Source: Chlamydiota bacterium
GTDB lineage: Bacteria; Auribacterota; Tritonobacteria; UBA1439
DNA: 64,000 nt
Direction of reading: 5' to 3'
NCBI GenBank assembly: GCA_012729785.1
Contig: JAAYCL010000042.1
Location: 59,530 to 123,529, forward strand
In this document: positions 16,496 to 25,646 of the stretch, one piece after another
Position numbering within the stretch: position 1 is the first letter of the stretch
Layout of the letters: every line of letters starts with the position of its first letter
Made by a program: the position numbers and the translations under genes
The notes under the pieces: model-generated
What the model saw: the letters and a program-made list of their open reading frames with translations, nothing else
What the model was told of the DNA's origin: nothing
Databases searched by the model: none

Positions 16496-18166
16496 GTGTC
16501 CGACTATCTTGATTCCGTCCGCGAGCTGAAGCGCCTCGCCGCCCTCGAGCGCGGCGCGTTCCCCCCGAGGCCCGCCGCCTGCGCCGTCGCGCTCGTCTAC
16601 CCGGACTCGTATTTCGTGGGGATGAGCAGTCTCGGCTTCCAGTTCGTCTACGCGCTCCTCAACTCCCTCCCCGACGTGCGCGCCGAGCGCGCCTTTTTCT
16701 CCCCCCGCCTCGAAAGCCGCACGGTGGAGAGCCGGGCGCCGCTGGGGACCTTCGACCTCGTCGCCTTCTCCCTCTCCTGCGAGCAGAACTACGGGAACGC
16801 GGCGGCGGTCCTGCGCGGCGCGGGCATCCCCCCGTTCGCCCGCGAGCGAGACGAGCGCTTCCCGCTGATCGTCGGGGGGGGCGTCTGCGCCTCGCTCAAT
16901 CCGGAGCCGCTGGCGGACCTGTTCGATCTGTTCGTCCTCGGGGAGGCGGAGGAGATCCTCGGCCCGCTCTTCGAGCGCCTGCTGCGCCGGGGGAGGACGG
17001 TCGACAGGGGGCGGCTCCTCCGGTCGCTCGCGGAGATCCCCGGGGTCTACGTGCCGCGCCTCTTCGTCCCGCGCCTCGACGGAGAGGGACGGATCGCGGC
17101 GGTGGAGCCGGTCGACGCCTCCGTGCCGCGCCCGTCCGTCCGGCGGACGGCCGATCTCGACCGGTGGCCCGCCCTCGCCCCCGTGATCGCCCCGGAGACC
17201 GACTTCGGCGGCAAAGCGCTCGTGGAGGTGTCGCGCGGCTGCGGGCGGGCGTGCCGGTTCTGCGTCGCGGACTACGCCTACCGCCCCCCGCGCACGCGGA
17301 GCCGCGCGGCGCTGTCGCGCGCGATCCGGCGCGGGAGGGCGGCGCCGGGCGGCGTCGCGCTGCTCGGCGCATCGCTCTCGGACCTCCCGTGGACCGAGCA
17401 GATCTGCGCCGAGGCCGCGGCGGACGGCGGGCGCGTGTCGGTCTCCAGTGTGCGGGCCGACGCGCTCAGCGACGCGCTGCTGCGGATCCTCGCCGGGAGC
17501 GGCGCGAAAAGCATCACGATCGCCCCCGAGACCCCCGCCGAGCGTCTCCAGCGTCGCGTGAACAAATCCGTCTCCGCGCGGGAGATCCTCTCCGCGGCCG
17601 AGCGGGCCGCGGCGGCGGGCATCCGCGAGTTGAAGCTCTATTACCTCGTCGGCATCCCGGGGGAAAACGACGGCGACCTCGATGCGATCGGGGCGCAGGT
17701 GGCGGCGGCGGCCTCCCGTATCCCCGCGAGGGTGAGCGTCGGCTGCCTGGTCCCGAAGGCGGCTACGCCGCTCCAATGGGCGGGGATGGAGGAGGAGCGT
17801 GCATTGCGGAAGAAGTTCGCGGCGCTCAGGGGGATGCTGGCGCGGATCCCGCGCGTCCGGGTGAGCGGGATGAGCGCGCGGGAGGCGCTCCTCGAAGGGG
17901 CCCTGGCGCGCGGGGACCGGTCGCTGGCGCGGCACCTTGCCGCGGGCGAGCGGATCCCGAGGGAGGCGATCACCCGGCATGCCGTGCGGCCGCGCGGCGC
18001 GGACGAGATCTTTCCCTGGGACCATCTCGACACGGGGGTGTCGAAATCCTACCTCCGACTCGAGTTCGAGCGGTTCATGCGGGGGGAGATGACGGCGCCG
18101 TGCGCCCCGGCGTCGTGCCGCGCCTGCGGCGCGTGCGGGGACGGGATCGCGGGACGGGAAGGGTGA
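16496..18166 (+). CDS. Radical SAM protein with N-terminal B12-binding-like domain (TIGR03960-like)
   Basis: The 556-residue protein has an N-terminal cobalamin-binding-like Rossmann region (YPDSYFVGMSSLG; NPEPLADLFDLFVLGEAEE) and a radical SAM core with the 4Fe-4S motif CxxxCxxC at Cys 249, 253 and 256 (SRGCGRACRFC). A third part ends in a Cys cluster (CAPASCRACGAC), possibly a second metal site. The phrase WDHLDTGVSKSYL is typical of the TIGR03960 group, whose reaction is not established. Members are often followed by a DUF2344 protein; none is here. The start is a GTG, the only plausible start ahead of the conserved N terminus. Confidence 0.82.
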   Translation: MSDYLDSVRELKRLAALERGAFPPRPAACAVALVYPDSYFVGMSSLGFQFVYALLNSLPDVRAERAFFSPRLESRTVESRAPLGTFDLVAFSLSCEQNYGNAAAVLRGAGIPPFARERDERFPLIVGGGVCASLNPEPLADLFDLFVLGEAEEILGPLFERLLRRGRTVDRGRLLRSLAEIPGVYVPRLFVPRLDGEGRIAAVEPVDASVPRPSVRRTADLDRWPALAPVIAPETDFGGKALVEVSRGCGRACRFCVADYAYRPPRTRSRAALSRAIRRGRAAPGGVALLGASLSDLPWTEQICAEAAADGGRVSVSSVRADALSDALLRILAGSGAKSITIAPETPAERLQRRVNKSVSAREILSAAERAAAAGIRELKLYYLVGIPGENDGDLDAIGAQVAAAASRIPARVSVGCLVPKAATPLQWAGMEEERALRKKFAALRGMLARIPRVRVSGMSAREALLEGALARGDRSLARHLAAGERIPREAITRHAVRPRGADEIFPWDHLDTGVSKSYLRLEFERFMRGEMTAPCAPASCRACGACGDGIAGREG

Positions 18167-18302
18167 GATACAAGACGGCCGCGGCGCACCGCAGCGGGGC
18201 GGACGGCACTGTCGCGGCGCCGGCGGGGAGCGCGGGGAACAAGGCGATCGCAGCCCACCCGGACGCAGGCGCGAACCGGGTGAGCGCGGGAGGGGGCGGC
18301 GG

Positions 18303-18971
18303 ATGATCCAACAAGACGGCTGCGTCTTCTTCGACATCCTCGCCGCCGAGCGGTGGCTCGGGCACGCGTTCACCACGCGGGGCTTCGAGGGCGGCGCGGG
18401 CGCGTTCGAGACCAGGGAGGCGGCAGTCGGCCGCCTCAGGGACCGTTTCTTCCCCGGCGTCCGCGGCGCGGTCTGGGGCGAACAGGTGCACGGGAAGGCG
18501 GTCGCCCTCGCGGACGGGCGGGGCGCCCCGTGGGGCGAGAGACCCGGGGTCGACGCGCTCATCGCCGGGGCGGAGGGCGTTCTGCTGGCGGCGTTCTCTG
18601 CGGATTGCCCGACCGTCTTCATCGCCGACAGGCGCGCCCGCGCGATCGGCCTCGTCCACTCGGGGAGGCGGGGGACGGAGCAGGGGGTCGTCGGCGCCTG
18701 TCTCGACGAAATGGCCGCGGCGTTCAACACCTCGCCGGCGGACTGTGTCTGCGCGATAAGCCCCTCGATCGGCCCCTGCTGCTACCCGGTCGATCTCTGG
18801 TCGCTCCTCGAGGAGGAACTCGGGAAGCGCGGGGTCGCGGCCGTGGAGAACCCCCGGATCTGCACCTCCTGCAGCCCGGCGCTGTTCCATTCGTACCGGA
18901 GGGAGCGGGGGCGGTGCGGGAGGATGGTCGGGGCGATGACGGTGCGCGGGGGCGGGGTTGAAAGGCGTTGA
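18303..18971 (+). CDS. pgeF: PgeF/YfiH family protein (multicopper-oxidase-like fold, purine nucleoside enzyme family)
   Basis: The family (bacterial YfiH/PgeF, human LACC1) has been linked to purine nucleoside phosphorylase/deaminase activity and to editing of peptidoglycan precursors carrying L-Ser. The 222-residue protein shows the metal and active-site pattern in order: EQVHG, SADCPTVF, HSGRRGT and SIGPCCYPV. The usual HAGWRGT is HSGRRGT here, an altered but recognisable site. The length is slightly below the common 240-260. It is followed by yggS, a frequent neighbour in other genomes. Confidence 0.85.
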   Translation: MIQQDGCVFFDILAAERWLGHAFTTRGFEGGAGAFETREAAVGRLRDRFFPGVRGAVWGEQVHGKAVALADGRGAPWGERPGVDALIAGAEGVLLAAFSADCPTVFIADRRARAIGLVHSGRRGTEQGVVGACLDEMAAAFNTSPADCVCAISPSIGPCCYPVDLWSLLEEELGKRGVAAVENPRICTSCSPALFHSYRRERGRCGRMVGAMTVRGGGVERR

Positions 18972-18997
18972 CCGAGGCGGCGCGACTGTGCTACACA
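18968..18997 (+). promoter_or_regulatory. Sigma-70 type promoter for yggS-proC
   Basis: TTGACC (18968-18973) and TACACA (18992-18997) have an 18-base spacer, straddling the pgeF stop, 24 bases upstream of the yggS ATG. Confidence 0.6.
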
Positions 18998-19020
18998 ATG
19001 GAACGGAGCGAGGCGGGGCG

Positions 19021-19689
19021 ATGATCGCCGACAACGTGAGGAAGGTGCGGAGCCGGATCGAGGCGGCGGCGCGGCGATCCAACCGCCCCGCAGGCGGAAT
19101 CGAGCTCCTCGCCTCCACGAAGGGGCGGTCGGTAGAGGAGATCGGGGAGGCGCTGGCGGCCGGCGTCCGCCTGATCGGGGAGAACCGGGTGCAGGAGGCC
19201 GCCCGCAAGTTCCCGGAGCTCCGCGGCCGCGCGTCGATGCAGATGATCGGGCACCTCCAGCGCAACAAGGTCGCCGAGGCGCTGCGCATCTTCGATCTGA
19301 TCCACTCCCTTGACCGGCTCCGGCTCGCGGAGGAGATCGAACGGGAGGCGGCGAAGTCGGGGCGCCTGGTGCCGGTGCTCGTCGAGGTCAATGTCTCGGG
19401 CGAGGAACACAAGTTCGGGGTGCGCCCCGACGAGCTCCCCGAATTCCTCGCCGCCGTAGGGCGGTTCGAACGCCTTCAGGTGGAGGGGCTGATGACGATG
19501 GCGCCGTTCTCCCCGGACCCGGAGAGGGCGCGCCCCGTCTTCAGGCGCCTCCGCGAACTCGCCGGCCGTTTCGCGGACGGGCCGCGCCTCCGGATGCGGC
19601 ACCTCTCGATGGGGATGACGCAGGACTACGAGGTGGCGGTGGAGGAGGGGGCGACGATCGTGCGCATCGGCACGGCGATATTCGGGTGA
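19021..19689 (+). CDS. yggS: YggS/PROSC family PLP homeostasis protein
   Basis: This family binds pyridoxal phosphate and buffers PLP and amino acid pools; it has an alanine-racemase-like TIM barrel but is not a racemase. The 222-residue protein has the PLP lysine in LLASTKGRS (Lys34), IGENRVQEA, HLQRNK, and the C-terminal phosphate-binding MRHLSMGMTQDYEVAVEEG and VRIGTAIFG. The ATG at 19021 is chosen because upstream in-frame codons overlap the promoter and add no family sequence. It sits immediately upstream of proC, a classic pairing. Confidence 0.92.
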   Translation: MIADNVRKVRSRIEAAARRSNRPAGGIELLASTKGRSVEEIGEALAAGVRLIGENRVQEAARKFPELRGRASMQMIGHLQRNKVAEALRIFDLIHSLDRLRLAEEIEREAAKSGRLVPVLVEVNVSGEEHKFGVRPDELPEFLAAVGRFERLQVEGLMTMAPFSPDPERARPVFRRLRELAGRFADGPRLRMRHLSMGMTQDYEVAVEEGATIVRIGTAIFG

Positions 19690-19749
19690 CGCATCCCTGC
19701 GGGGAGAGGCGCCGGTCGCGGGGCAGGCGCGTTCGGCACGGAGGACGAT

Positions 19750-20568
19750 ATGGCGGCGCGGATTGACCGGAGGATCGGATTCATAGGCGGCGGCAACATG
19801 GCGGAGGCGATCATCCGAGGTCTGCTCGACGCGGGGCTCTCTCTCGCCTCCGAGATCCTCGTCAGCGACACGAGGCGGGAGCGGCTCACGCATCTGTGCG
19901 GGAGTTTCGGGGTCGAGGCCGCGGAGTCGAATGCCGCCTGCGCGACGGCGAGCGACATCGTCATCCTCGCCGTCAAACCGCAGCATATGGGCGCCGTGCT
20001 CGAGGGGCTCTCGGGCGCCGGGGCCGCCGGGAAGCTCGTCATCTCCATCGCCGCGGGCGTCACGACCGCCGCCATCGAGCGGGCGCTCGGCCGGACGGCC
20101 GTGGTGCGGGTGATGCCGAACACCCCCTCCCTGATCGGCGAGGGGATGTCCATCTGGGCGCGGGGGAGCGCGGTCGGGGAGGGCGACGCGGAGTACGTGC
20201 GCTGCATCCTGCGGGCGCTCGGCAAGGAGATCGAGGTCGAGGAGAAACTCATCAACGCCGCGACCGCCGTGTCGGGAAGCGGCCCGGCGTACGTCTTCTA
20301 TCTGCTCGAGGCGATGGAGAAGGCGGGGGAGGAGCTCGGGTTCACCGCGGCGCAGGCGCTCACCGTCGCGACGCAGACCCTCATCGGGGCCGCGCGGCTC
20401 GTGGAGAGTTCCGGACAGCGCCCCGAGGAGCTCCGCAGGCGGGTGACCTCCGCCGGGGGGACGACGGCGGCGGCCGTGAAGGTCCTCGATGAGAACGACG
20501 TCAAGAAGTCGCTCATCGCGGCGATCAAGGCCGCGGGCGCGCGGGCGGAGGAGTTGAGCGGGATCTAG
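19750..20568 (+). CDS. proC: Pyrroline-5-carboxylate reductase
   Basis: ProC reduces pyrroline-5-carboxylate to proline with NAD(P)H. The 272-residue protein begins with the Rossmann motif IGFIGGGNMAEAI and contains AVKPQ, VRVMPNTPSLIG and the C-terminal signature SGSGPAYVFYLLEAM plus SAGGTTAAAVKVL that forms the substrate pocket and dimer core. The length is normal. GGAGG lies five bases before the ATG. It probably shares a transcript with yggS. Confidence 0.96.
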   Translation: MAARIDRRIGFIGGGNMAEAIIRGLLDAGLSLASEILVSDTRRERLTHLCGSFGVEAAESNAACATASDIVILAVKPQHMGAVLEGLSGAGAAGKLVISIAAGVTTAAIERALGRTAVVRVMPNTPSLIGEGMSIWARGSAVGEGDAEYVRCILRALGKEIEVEEKLINAATAVSGSGPAYVFYLLEAMEKAGEELGFTAAQALTVATQTLIGAARLVESSGQRPEELRRRVTSAGGTTAAAVKVLDENDVKKSLIAAIKAAGARAEELSGI

Positions 20569-20658
20569 TCCGCGTTTCCCCCGCACGCCGCCCGGTCCTC
20601 GGGCCTGTGTGCCGTGAACGGGGCCGTTTTCCGTCGGCCGAACGGGTGTACATTCAAG

Positions 20659-20970
20659 GTGCGTGTGCTCGATCTCCGCGAAAAGAACGGCGTCGCGCTT
20701 CTCAAAATCCGCCTCCAGCCGGGCGCCTCCACCAACGCCGTGGTCGGCGAATACGCAGGCGCCCTCAAGGTGAAGGTCCACGCCCCTCCGGAGAAGGGGA
20801 AAGCGAATCGCGCCGCCGCGGAGTTTCTTGCCGATCTTCTCGGGCTCAAACGCTCCGCCGTCACCCTTGTCCGCGGGGACCTCGCGAGAGACAAGATCTT
20901 CGCGATCGAGGGGATGGATCTCCCCCGCCTGCGCGCCCGCCTGGGGTGCGCCGGGAACGGCGCACGGTAG
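20659..20970 (+). CDS. yggU: DUF167 (YggU) family protein
   Basis: Small conserved bacterial protein of unknown biochemical role, often next to yggS/proC as here. The family core is RLQPGAS, followed by KVKVHAPPEKGKANRA and VTLVRGDLARDKIF. The GTG at 20659 gives 103 residues, the usual size. A GTG at 20614 would add 15 residues not typical of the family, so the later start is preferred; neither has a strong ribosome site. It converges on the hemerythrin gene. Confidence 0.85.
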   Translation: MRVLDLREKNGVALLKIRLQPGASTNAVVGEYAGALKVKVHAPPEKGKANRAAAEFLADLLGLKRSAVTLVRGDLARDKIFAIEGMDLPRLRARLGCAGNGAR

Positions 20971-21001
20971 CCGCCGCGGGCGCGGAATCCGCCTTGTGCC
21001 C

Positions 21002-21544
21002 CTACCGCAGCAGGCCTTTGAGTTCCTCCACCACGGCCCGGTACTTCTCGTGGATCAGTGTGCGGTCGAACTCCCAAAACCCGGCCAGCATCGCCTGGTC
21101 TTCCTCGTCGGTGAAGTAGGCCCGCGCCGCCGGGAAGAAGATCTTGTCCTCCTTCTCGATATGCTTCGGATAGAATTCGACCAGCGTCTTCAGCCTCGCG
21201 GCGATGTCGGCGAGGGCCGACGCATCGCCGGCGCGATACCGGCTGTTGGCGTCCACGAGCGCCTCGGTGGTCTTCCGTCCGAACAGATGTTCCCCGATCA
21301 GTTCGTTCATGCGCTGTCGGTCCTCGGCTGACAGCTCCTTCTTGTTCAGCTCGCGGAACAGGATGTCCTCTTCCTTTCCGTGGTGGGTGCGGTCGGCATA
21401 GATCCGGATGAAGTCGACCGCGGTATCGACGAACAGCGGATCGAACCAGCCCGCCGACTCGATATCCCGGAGGGCGTTTTCGATAAGACCGAGCATCCGC
21501 TCTATCAGCCGATGCTCCACCATGAGCGGTCCGCGCGCCTGCAT
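21002..21544 (-). CDS. Hemerythrin domain protein
   Basis: Four-helix-bundle protein of 180 residues with the di-iron ligand pattern of hemerythrins: His11 (MVEHRLIERM), His54/55 with Glu58/59 (DRTHHGKEED), His86 (GEHLFG), and His128 with Glu132 (HIEKEDKIFF). Such proteins bind oxygen or nitric oxide, or sense oxidative stress; the partner here is unknown. The ATG (complement of 21542-21544) has a GGAAG site upstream; an open frame continues further upstream but through the intergenic region. It is divergent from ileS and convergent with yggU. Confidence 0.88.
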   Translation of the reverse strand: MQARGPLMVEHRLIERMLGLIENALRDIESAGWFDPLFVDTAVDFIRIYADRTHHGKEEDILFRELNKKELSAEDRQRMNELIGEHLFGRKTTEALVDANSRYRAGDASALADIAARLKTLVEFYPKHIEKEDKIFFPAARAYFTDEEDQAMLAGFWEFDRTLIHEKYRAVVEELKGLLR

Positions 21545-21599
21545 ACGCACTCTTCCTTTCGCGATGTTTCGATCCCCTCGCGCCGCCGTCGGCGACCGG

Positions 21600-21629
21600 A
21601 TTCTAGCACGTATGCGGAGGGGATGTCCC
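21600..21629 (-). promoter_or_regulatory. Possible promoter of the hemerythrin gene
   Basis: On the minus strand GGGACA (complement of 21624-21629) and TAGAAT (complement of 21600-21605) have an 18-base spacer. The -35 box is weak; the call rests on the -10 box and position. Confidence 0.4.
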
Positions 21630-21704
21630 GGAAAGGCGGCGACTCGAGGCCGGGGGGGCGGAGGAGGGGAATCCCCCCCCTCCGGAGGCCTTTCGCCTCC
21701 GCTA

Positions 21705-21733
21705 TTGCTTCTCCCGCTCGCTCGTGCTATAGT
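21705..21733 (+). promoter_or_regulatory. Sigma-70 type promoter for the ileS operon
   Basis: TTGCTT (21705-21710) and TATAGT (21728-21733) are separated by 17 bases. The ileS start lies 76 bases downstream. No tRNA-responsive T-box fold is apparent in this short leader. Confidence 0.65.
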
Positions 21734-21809
21734 CCCGTTTCGTCTTTCACCTCGGGCGCACGGCGGCGGGAATGCGCCCGGCGTGGAACTCTCCGTATTG
21801 GAACGCAGT

Positions 21810-24593
21810 ATGGACACGCACGACTACAAGGGCACGCTGAACCTTCCCAGAACCTCCTTCCCGATGAAGGCGTCCCTGAGCCTGCGGGAGCCGGAGCTGC
21901 TCGCATTCTGGGAGCGGGAGCGGGTCTACGAGAAGGCGCTGGCCAACCGGAAGGGCGGCCGGCCTTTCATCCTCCACGACGGCCCCCCCTACGCCAACGG
22001 CGACATCCATATGGGGCACGCCCTCAACAAGCTCCTCAAGGACATGGTCGTGAAGTACAAGACGATGCGCGGGTTTTACAGCCCCTTCGTCCCCGGCTGG
22101 GACTGCCACGGCCTTCCCGTCGAGCACCAATTGATGAAGGAGCTCAAGGTGCGCAAGCACCAGATCGACCGGGCGCGGTTCAGGGAGAAGGCGCGCGACT
22201 ACGCGCTCCGGTTCGTCGACGTCCAGCGGGAGCAGTTCAAGCGGCTCGGCATCTTCGGCGACTGGGAGCGGCCGTACCTCACGCTCGACCCCGCCTACCA
22301 GGCCGCCATCATCGGCTGCTTCGGCAGGATGTACCTCGACGGATACGTCTACCGCGGGATGAAGCCGATCCACTGGTGCCCGGCCTGCGAGACCGCCCTC
22401 GCCGAGGCGGAGGTCGAGTACGACGACCACACCTCGCCGTCGGTCTACGTGGCGTTCGAGGCCGTCTCCGGCATCGAGAAGGCGCTCCCCGGGGCGCGCG
22501 GCGCCTCCCTGCTCATCTGGACCACGACGCCCTGGACGCTCCCCGCAAACCGCGCCGTCGCCGTGCGGCCCGAGTTCGAGTACGCCGCGGTCAGGATGAA
22601 GGGGCGCCTTCTCGTCGTGGCCCGGGAGCTCGCGGGCAGGGTGGCCGACGAGCTGGGCGAGCCGGCGCCGGAGGTTATGGGCGTCTGCCGCGGCCGCGAT
22701 CTCGAGGGGGCGGTCGCCGCCCATCCGCTCACGGGGGACGGTTCGCCCGTGGTCCTCTCCAACCACGTGACGCTCGAACAGGGCACCGGCCTCGTCCATA
22801 TCGCCCCGGGGCACGGCGACGAGGATTACCAGATCGGCCTGAAATACGGCCTCGAGATCTTCGCGCCGGTGGACGGGCGCGGGGCGTTCACCAAGGCGGC
22901 GGGGCGGTTCGCCGGGATGCGGGTCGAGGAGGCCAACAGACCGATCGTCGACGAGCTGCGCGGCAGCGGTGCGCTCCTCCTCTCGCGCGAGATCGCGCAC
23001 TCGTACCCGCACTGCTGGCGATGCAGGCGGCCGGTGATCTTCAGGGCCACCGAGCAGTGGTTCATCGGCGTCGACCGGCGCGACCTGCGCAGGCGCGCAC
23101 TCGAGGAGGCGGAAAAAACCGCCTGGATCCCCGAGCGGGGGCGCGGCAGGATCGCCAGCATGCTGGAGTCGCGGCCCGACTGGTGCCTCTCGCGCCAGCG
23201 CCACTGGGGGGTGCCGATCCCCGTGCTCTACTGCGCCGGCTGCGGCGAGCCGGTTCTGACCGCCCAGACCCTGGCGCGCGTGCGGGAGGCAGTCGCCGCG
23301 CGGGGCGCCGACGCGTGGTTTTCCGAGCCGGCCGTCTCGTTCGTCCCGGAGCGGTTCGGCTGCCCCTCCTGCGGGAAGGGGGAGTTTCGCAAGGAGGAGG
23401 ATATCATCGACGTCTGGTTCGACTCCGGCGTCAGCCACCAGGCGGTTTTGGCCGCGCGGCCCGAGCTCGGGTTCCCTGCCGCGCTCTACCTCGAGGGGAG
23501 CGACCAGCACCGCGGATGGTTCCAGACCTCGCTCCTCACGGCGGTCGCCCTCGCGGGCCGCGCCCCGTTCGCGACGGTCCTGACGCACGGCTTCATCACC
23601 GACGGCGAGGGGAAGAAGATGTCCAAATCCGCGGGGAACGTGATCGCCCCCCGGAGCGTCATCGAGCGGTACGGGGCGGACATACTCCGCCTCTGGGTCG
23701 CCTCCGTGGACTACGGCGTCGATGTCCGGATCTCGCGGGAGATCCTCGACCAGCTCGTCGACGCGTACCGGAGGCTTCGGAACACGTTCCGGTACCTGCT
23801 CGGCAACCTGTGCGATTTCTCTCCTGAACGGCACCGCGTCCCCCTCGAACGGATGGAGGAGACGGACCGCTGGATCCTGAGCCGGCTCGAGCGCCTCCGC
23901 TCCGGCGTGACCGACGCGTACGAACGGTACGACTTCTGCCGGGCGTACCATCTGCTGCACCAGTTCTGCGCCGTGGATCTGAGCAGCCTCTACCTCGATG
24001 TCTTGAAGGACCGGCTCTACACCGCCGGGGGGGACTCGCCGCGGCGCCGCTCCGCGCAGACCGCCCTCTGCGCCGTCCTCGAGACCCTCGTCCCGCTCTC
24101 CGCCCCGATCCTCGCCTTCACCGCGGAGGAGGCGTGGCGCGCCGCGCCGTTCCTGACGGCGCGGGCGGCGAGCGTGCACTGGGCGGACTGGCCCGCGGCG
24201 CGGGAGGAGCATCTCGACGCGGCGCTCGAGGCGGAGTGGGAACGGCTGCTCGAGGTGCGGCGCGAGGCGGCGAAGGCGCTCGAGGAGGCGCGGCGGGGCG
24301 GGATGATCGGCAATGCGCTCGAGGCGCGGGTGGCGATCGTGTGCGGAGACGAGGGGCTGTTCAGGCTCCTGGACGCCAAGCGGCCCCTCCTCGCCGATCT
24401 GTTCATCGTCTCCGGCGTGGCGCTTTCGTTCGATCCGTCGGCGGGCGCCGCGGCGAAGGTGACGGTGGCGCGCGCGGAGGGGGGGAAGTGCGGGCGCTGC
24501 TGGAGATACGCCACGAACGTCGGGCGCAGCGCGGCGCACCCGTCGCTCTGCGGGCGGTGCGTCGAGGTGCTTCAATCGTACGGCCGCGCCTGA
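21810..24593 (+). CDS. ileS: Isoleucyl-tRNA synthetase
   Basis: Class I aminoacyl-tRNA synthetase that charges tRNA-Ile. The 927-residue protein has the HIGH-type motif HMGH (67-70, after GPPYANGDI), the CP1 editing domain (WTTTPWTLPANRAVAV) and KMSKS near residue 603 (GKKMSKSAGN). A C-terminal zinc-binding Cys set (CGRCWRYATNVG and CGRCVEVL) is present. Length and domain order fit the bacterial-type enzyme. The ATG at 21810 gives the usual N terminus (DYKGTLNLPRTSFPMKA); no strong ribosome site precedes it. It heads a likely operon ileS-dksA-like-lspA-lgt-rlu-manA. Confidence 0.97.
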   Translation: MDTHDYKGTLNLPRTSFPMKASLSLREPELLAFWERERVYEKALANRKGGRPFILHDGPPYANGDIHMGHALNKLLKDMVVKYKTMRGFYSPFVPGWDCHGLPVEHQLMKELKVRKHQIDRARFREKARDYALRFVDVQREQFKRLGIFGDWERPYLTLDPAYQAAIIGCFGRMYLDGYVYRGMKPIHWCPACETALAEAEVEYDDHTSPSVYVAFEAVSGIEKALPGARGASLLIWTTTPWTLPANRAVAVRPEFEYAAVRMKGRLLVVARELAGRVADELGEPAPEVMGVCRGRDLEGAVAAHPLTGDGSPVVLSNHVTLEQGTGLVHIAPGHGDEDYQIGLKYGLEIFAPVDGRGAFTKAAGRFAGMRVEEANRPIVDELRGSGALLLSREIAHSYPHCWRCRRPVIFRATEQWFIGVDRRDLRRRALEEAEKTAWIPERGRGRIASMLESRPDWCLSRQRHWGVPIPVLYCAGCGEPVLTAQTLARVREAVAARGADAWFSEPAVSFVPERFGCPSCGKGEFRKEEDIIDVWFDSGVSHQAVLAARPELGFPAALYLEGSDQHRGWFQTSLLTAVALAGRAPFATVLTHGFITDGEGKKMSKSAGNVIAPRSVIERYGADILRLWVASVDYGVDVRISREILDQLVDAYRRLRNTFRYLLGNLCDFSPERHRVPLERMEETDRWILSRLERLRSGVTDAYERYDFCRAYHLLHQFCAVDLSSLYLDVLKDRLYTAGGDSPRRRSAQTALCAVLETLVPLSAPILAFTAEEAWRAAPFLTARAASVHWADWPAAREEHLDAALEAEWERLLEVRREAAKALEEARRGGMIGNALEARVAIVCGDEGLFRLLDAKRPLLADLFIVSGVALSFDPSAGAAAKVTVARAEGGKCGRCWRYATNVGRSAAHPSLCGRCVEVLQSYGRA

Positions 24594-24626
24594 CGCGGCG
24601 AAAAGGCAGCAGAGGGGAGGCGCGCG

Positions 24627-25127
24627 ATGAGTACGGCGAGGACCGGATCGAAAAAGGCGAACAAGAGGCCGGCGAAGGGGGGGAAGGCGGCGGCGAAAAC
24701 GCGCCGGCCCGCGGCGCCCCCGCGGCGGGCGAAGTCGCCCGTCACCGCGGCGTTGCGCAAGAAGCTGCGGGACGCGCTGATCGCCCAGAAGGAGCGGATC
24801 ATGGGGAACTTCATGAACCTCCGCAAGACGCACCTTCGCAGCTCGCAGCGCGAATCGACCGGGGATCTGTCCGGCTACTCGCTGCACATGGCCGACATCG
24901 GCACCGACACCTTCGACCGCGAGTTCGCCCTGACCGTCGCCTCGAGCGAGCAGGACGTCCTGTACCGGATCGACCAGGCGCTCAGGCGGATGGAGGAGAA
25001 GCAGTACGGCCTCTGCGAGTCGTGCGGCCGCGCCATCAAGCTCGCGCGCTTGAAGGCGATGCCGTGGGCGCGCCTCTGCCTCCCGTGCAAGCAGAAGGAG
25101 GAGAAGGGCGTCGAGGAGGAGTCCTGA
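24627..25127 (+). CDS. DksA/TraR family C4 zinc finger protein
   Basis: The 166-residue protein has a Lys/Ala-rich basic N-terminal extension (about 45 residues), a helical coiled-coil region, and the DksA/TraR C4 zinc finger: Cys130, Cys133, Cys151, Cys154 (CESCGRAIKL ... RLCLPC). True DksA enters the RNA polymerase secondary channel with ppGpp. Here the coiled-coil tip is not obviously conserved and the gene sits between ileS and lspA, as in several lineages with DksA-like proteins. Its transcriptional role is therefore uncertain. The stop touches the lspA ATG with no gap. Confidence 0.85.
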   Translation: MSTARTGSKKANKRPAKGGKAAAKTRRPAAPPRRAKSPVTAALRKKLRDALIAQKERIMGNFMNLRKTHLRSSQRESTGDLSGYSLHMADIGTDTFDREFALTVASSEQDVLYRIDQALRRMEEKQYGLCESCGRAIKLARLKAMPWARLCLPCKQKEEKGVEEES

Positions 25128-25625
25128 ATGGCGACCGCCCTCGCCGCCGCCCTGGTCCTGGCGGCGGACCAGCTGACCAAACTCTGGGTGCGGAGCGCCT
25201 TCCTCGAGGAAGAGGTGGCGGTGGTCGTCCGCGGGTTCCTCAACCTCACCTACGTGCGCAACCGCGGCGGCGCATTCGGGATATTCCCGCACCAGCAGGC
25301 GCTCTTCATCGTGCTGTCGTTCGCGACCATCGCCGTCCTCGTCTGGTTCCACCGAAGCATCGGGGCGCACCACCGCCTCTGCAAAATCGCCCTCGGGATG
25401 ATCCTCGGAGGGGCGGTCGGCAACCTCGCGGACCGGCTCCTGGTGGACCGCGAGCGGTGCGTGATCGACTGGATCGACGTCCACTGGGGCGCGTACCACT
25501 GGCCCGCGTTCAACGTCGCCGACAGCGCGATCAGCGTCGGCGTCGTCCTGCTCCTGTACTACCTGATGCTCAACGCCGAAACCAAACCCGCGCGGGGCGC
25601 GCCGGCGCCGCCGCCTGGGGGGTGA
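25128..25625 (+). CDS. lspA: Prolipoprotein signal peptidase II
   Basis: LspA is the inner-membrane aspartyl protease that cleaves signal peptides of lipid-modified prolipoproteins. The 165-residue protein has several membrane segments and both catalytic Asp regions: GNLADRL and FNVADSAIS, plus VRNRGGAFG. The common NxGAAFG is NRGGAFG here. The ATG directly follows the previous stop and uses the GAGGAGGAG at the 3' end of that gene as its ribosome site. Lgt, which acts one step earlier, is encoded next. Confidence 0.95.
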   Translation: MATALAAALVLAADQLTKLWVRSAFLEEEVAVVVRGFLNLTYVRNRGGAFGIFPHQQALFIVLSFATIAVLVWFHRSIGAHHRLCKIALGMILGGAVGNLADRLLVDRERCVIDWIDVHWGAYHWPAFNVADSAISVGVVLLLYYLMLNAETKPARGAPAPPPGG

Positions 25626-25646
25626 GGCGGCGGAAAGGGAGTGCGC

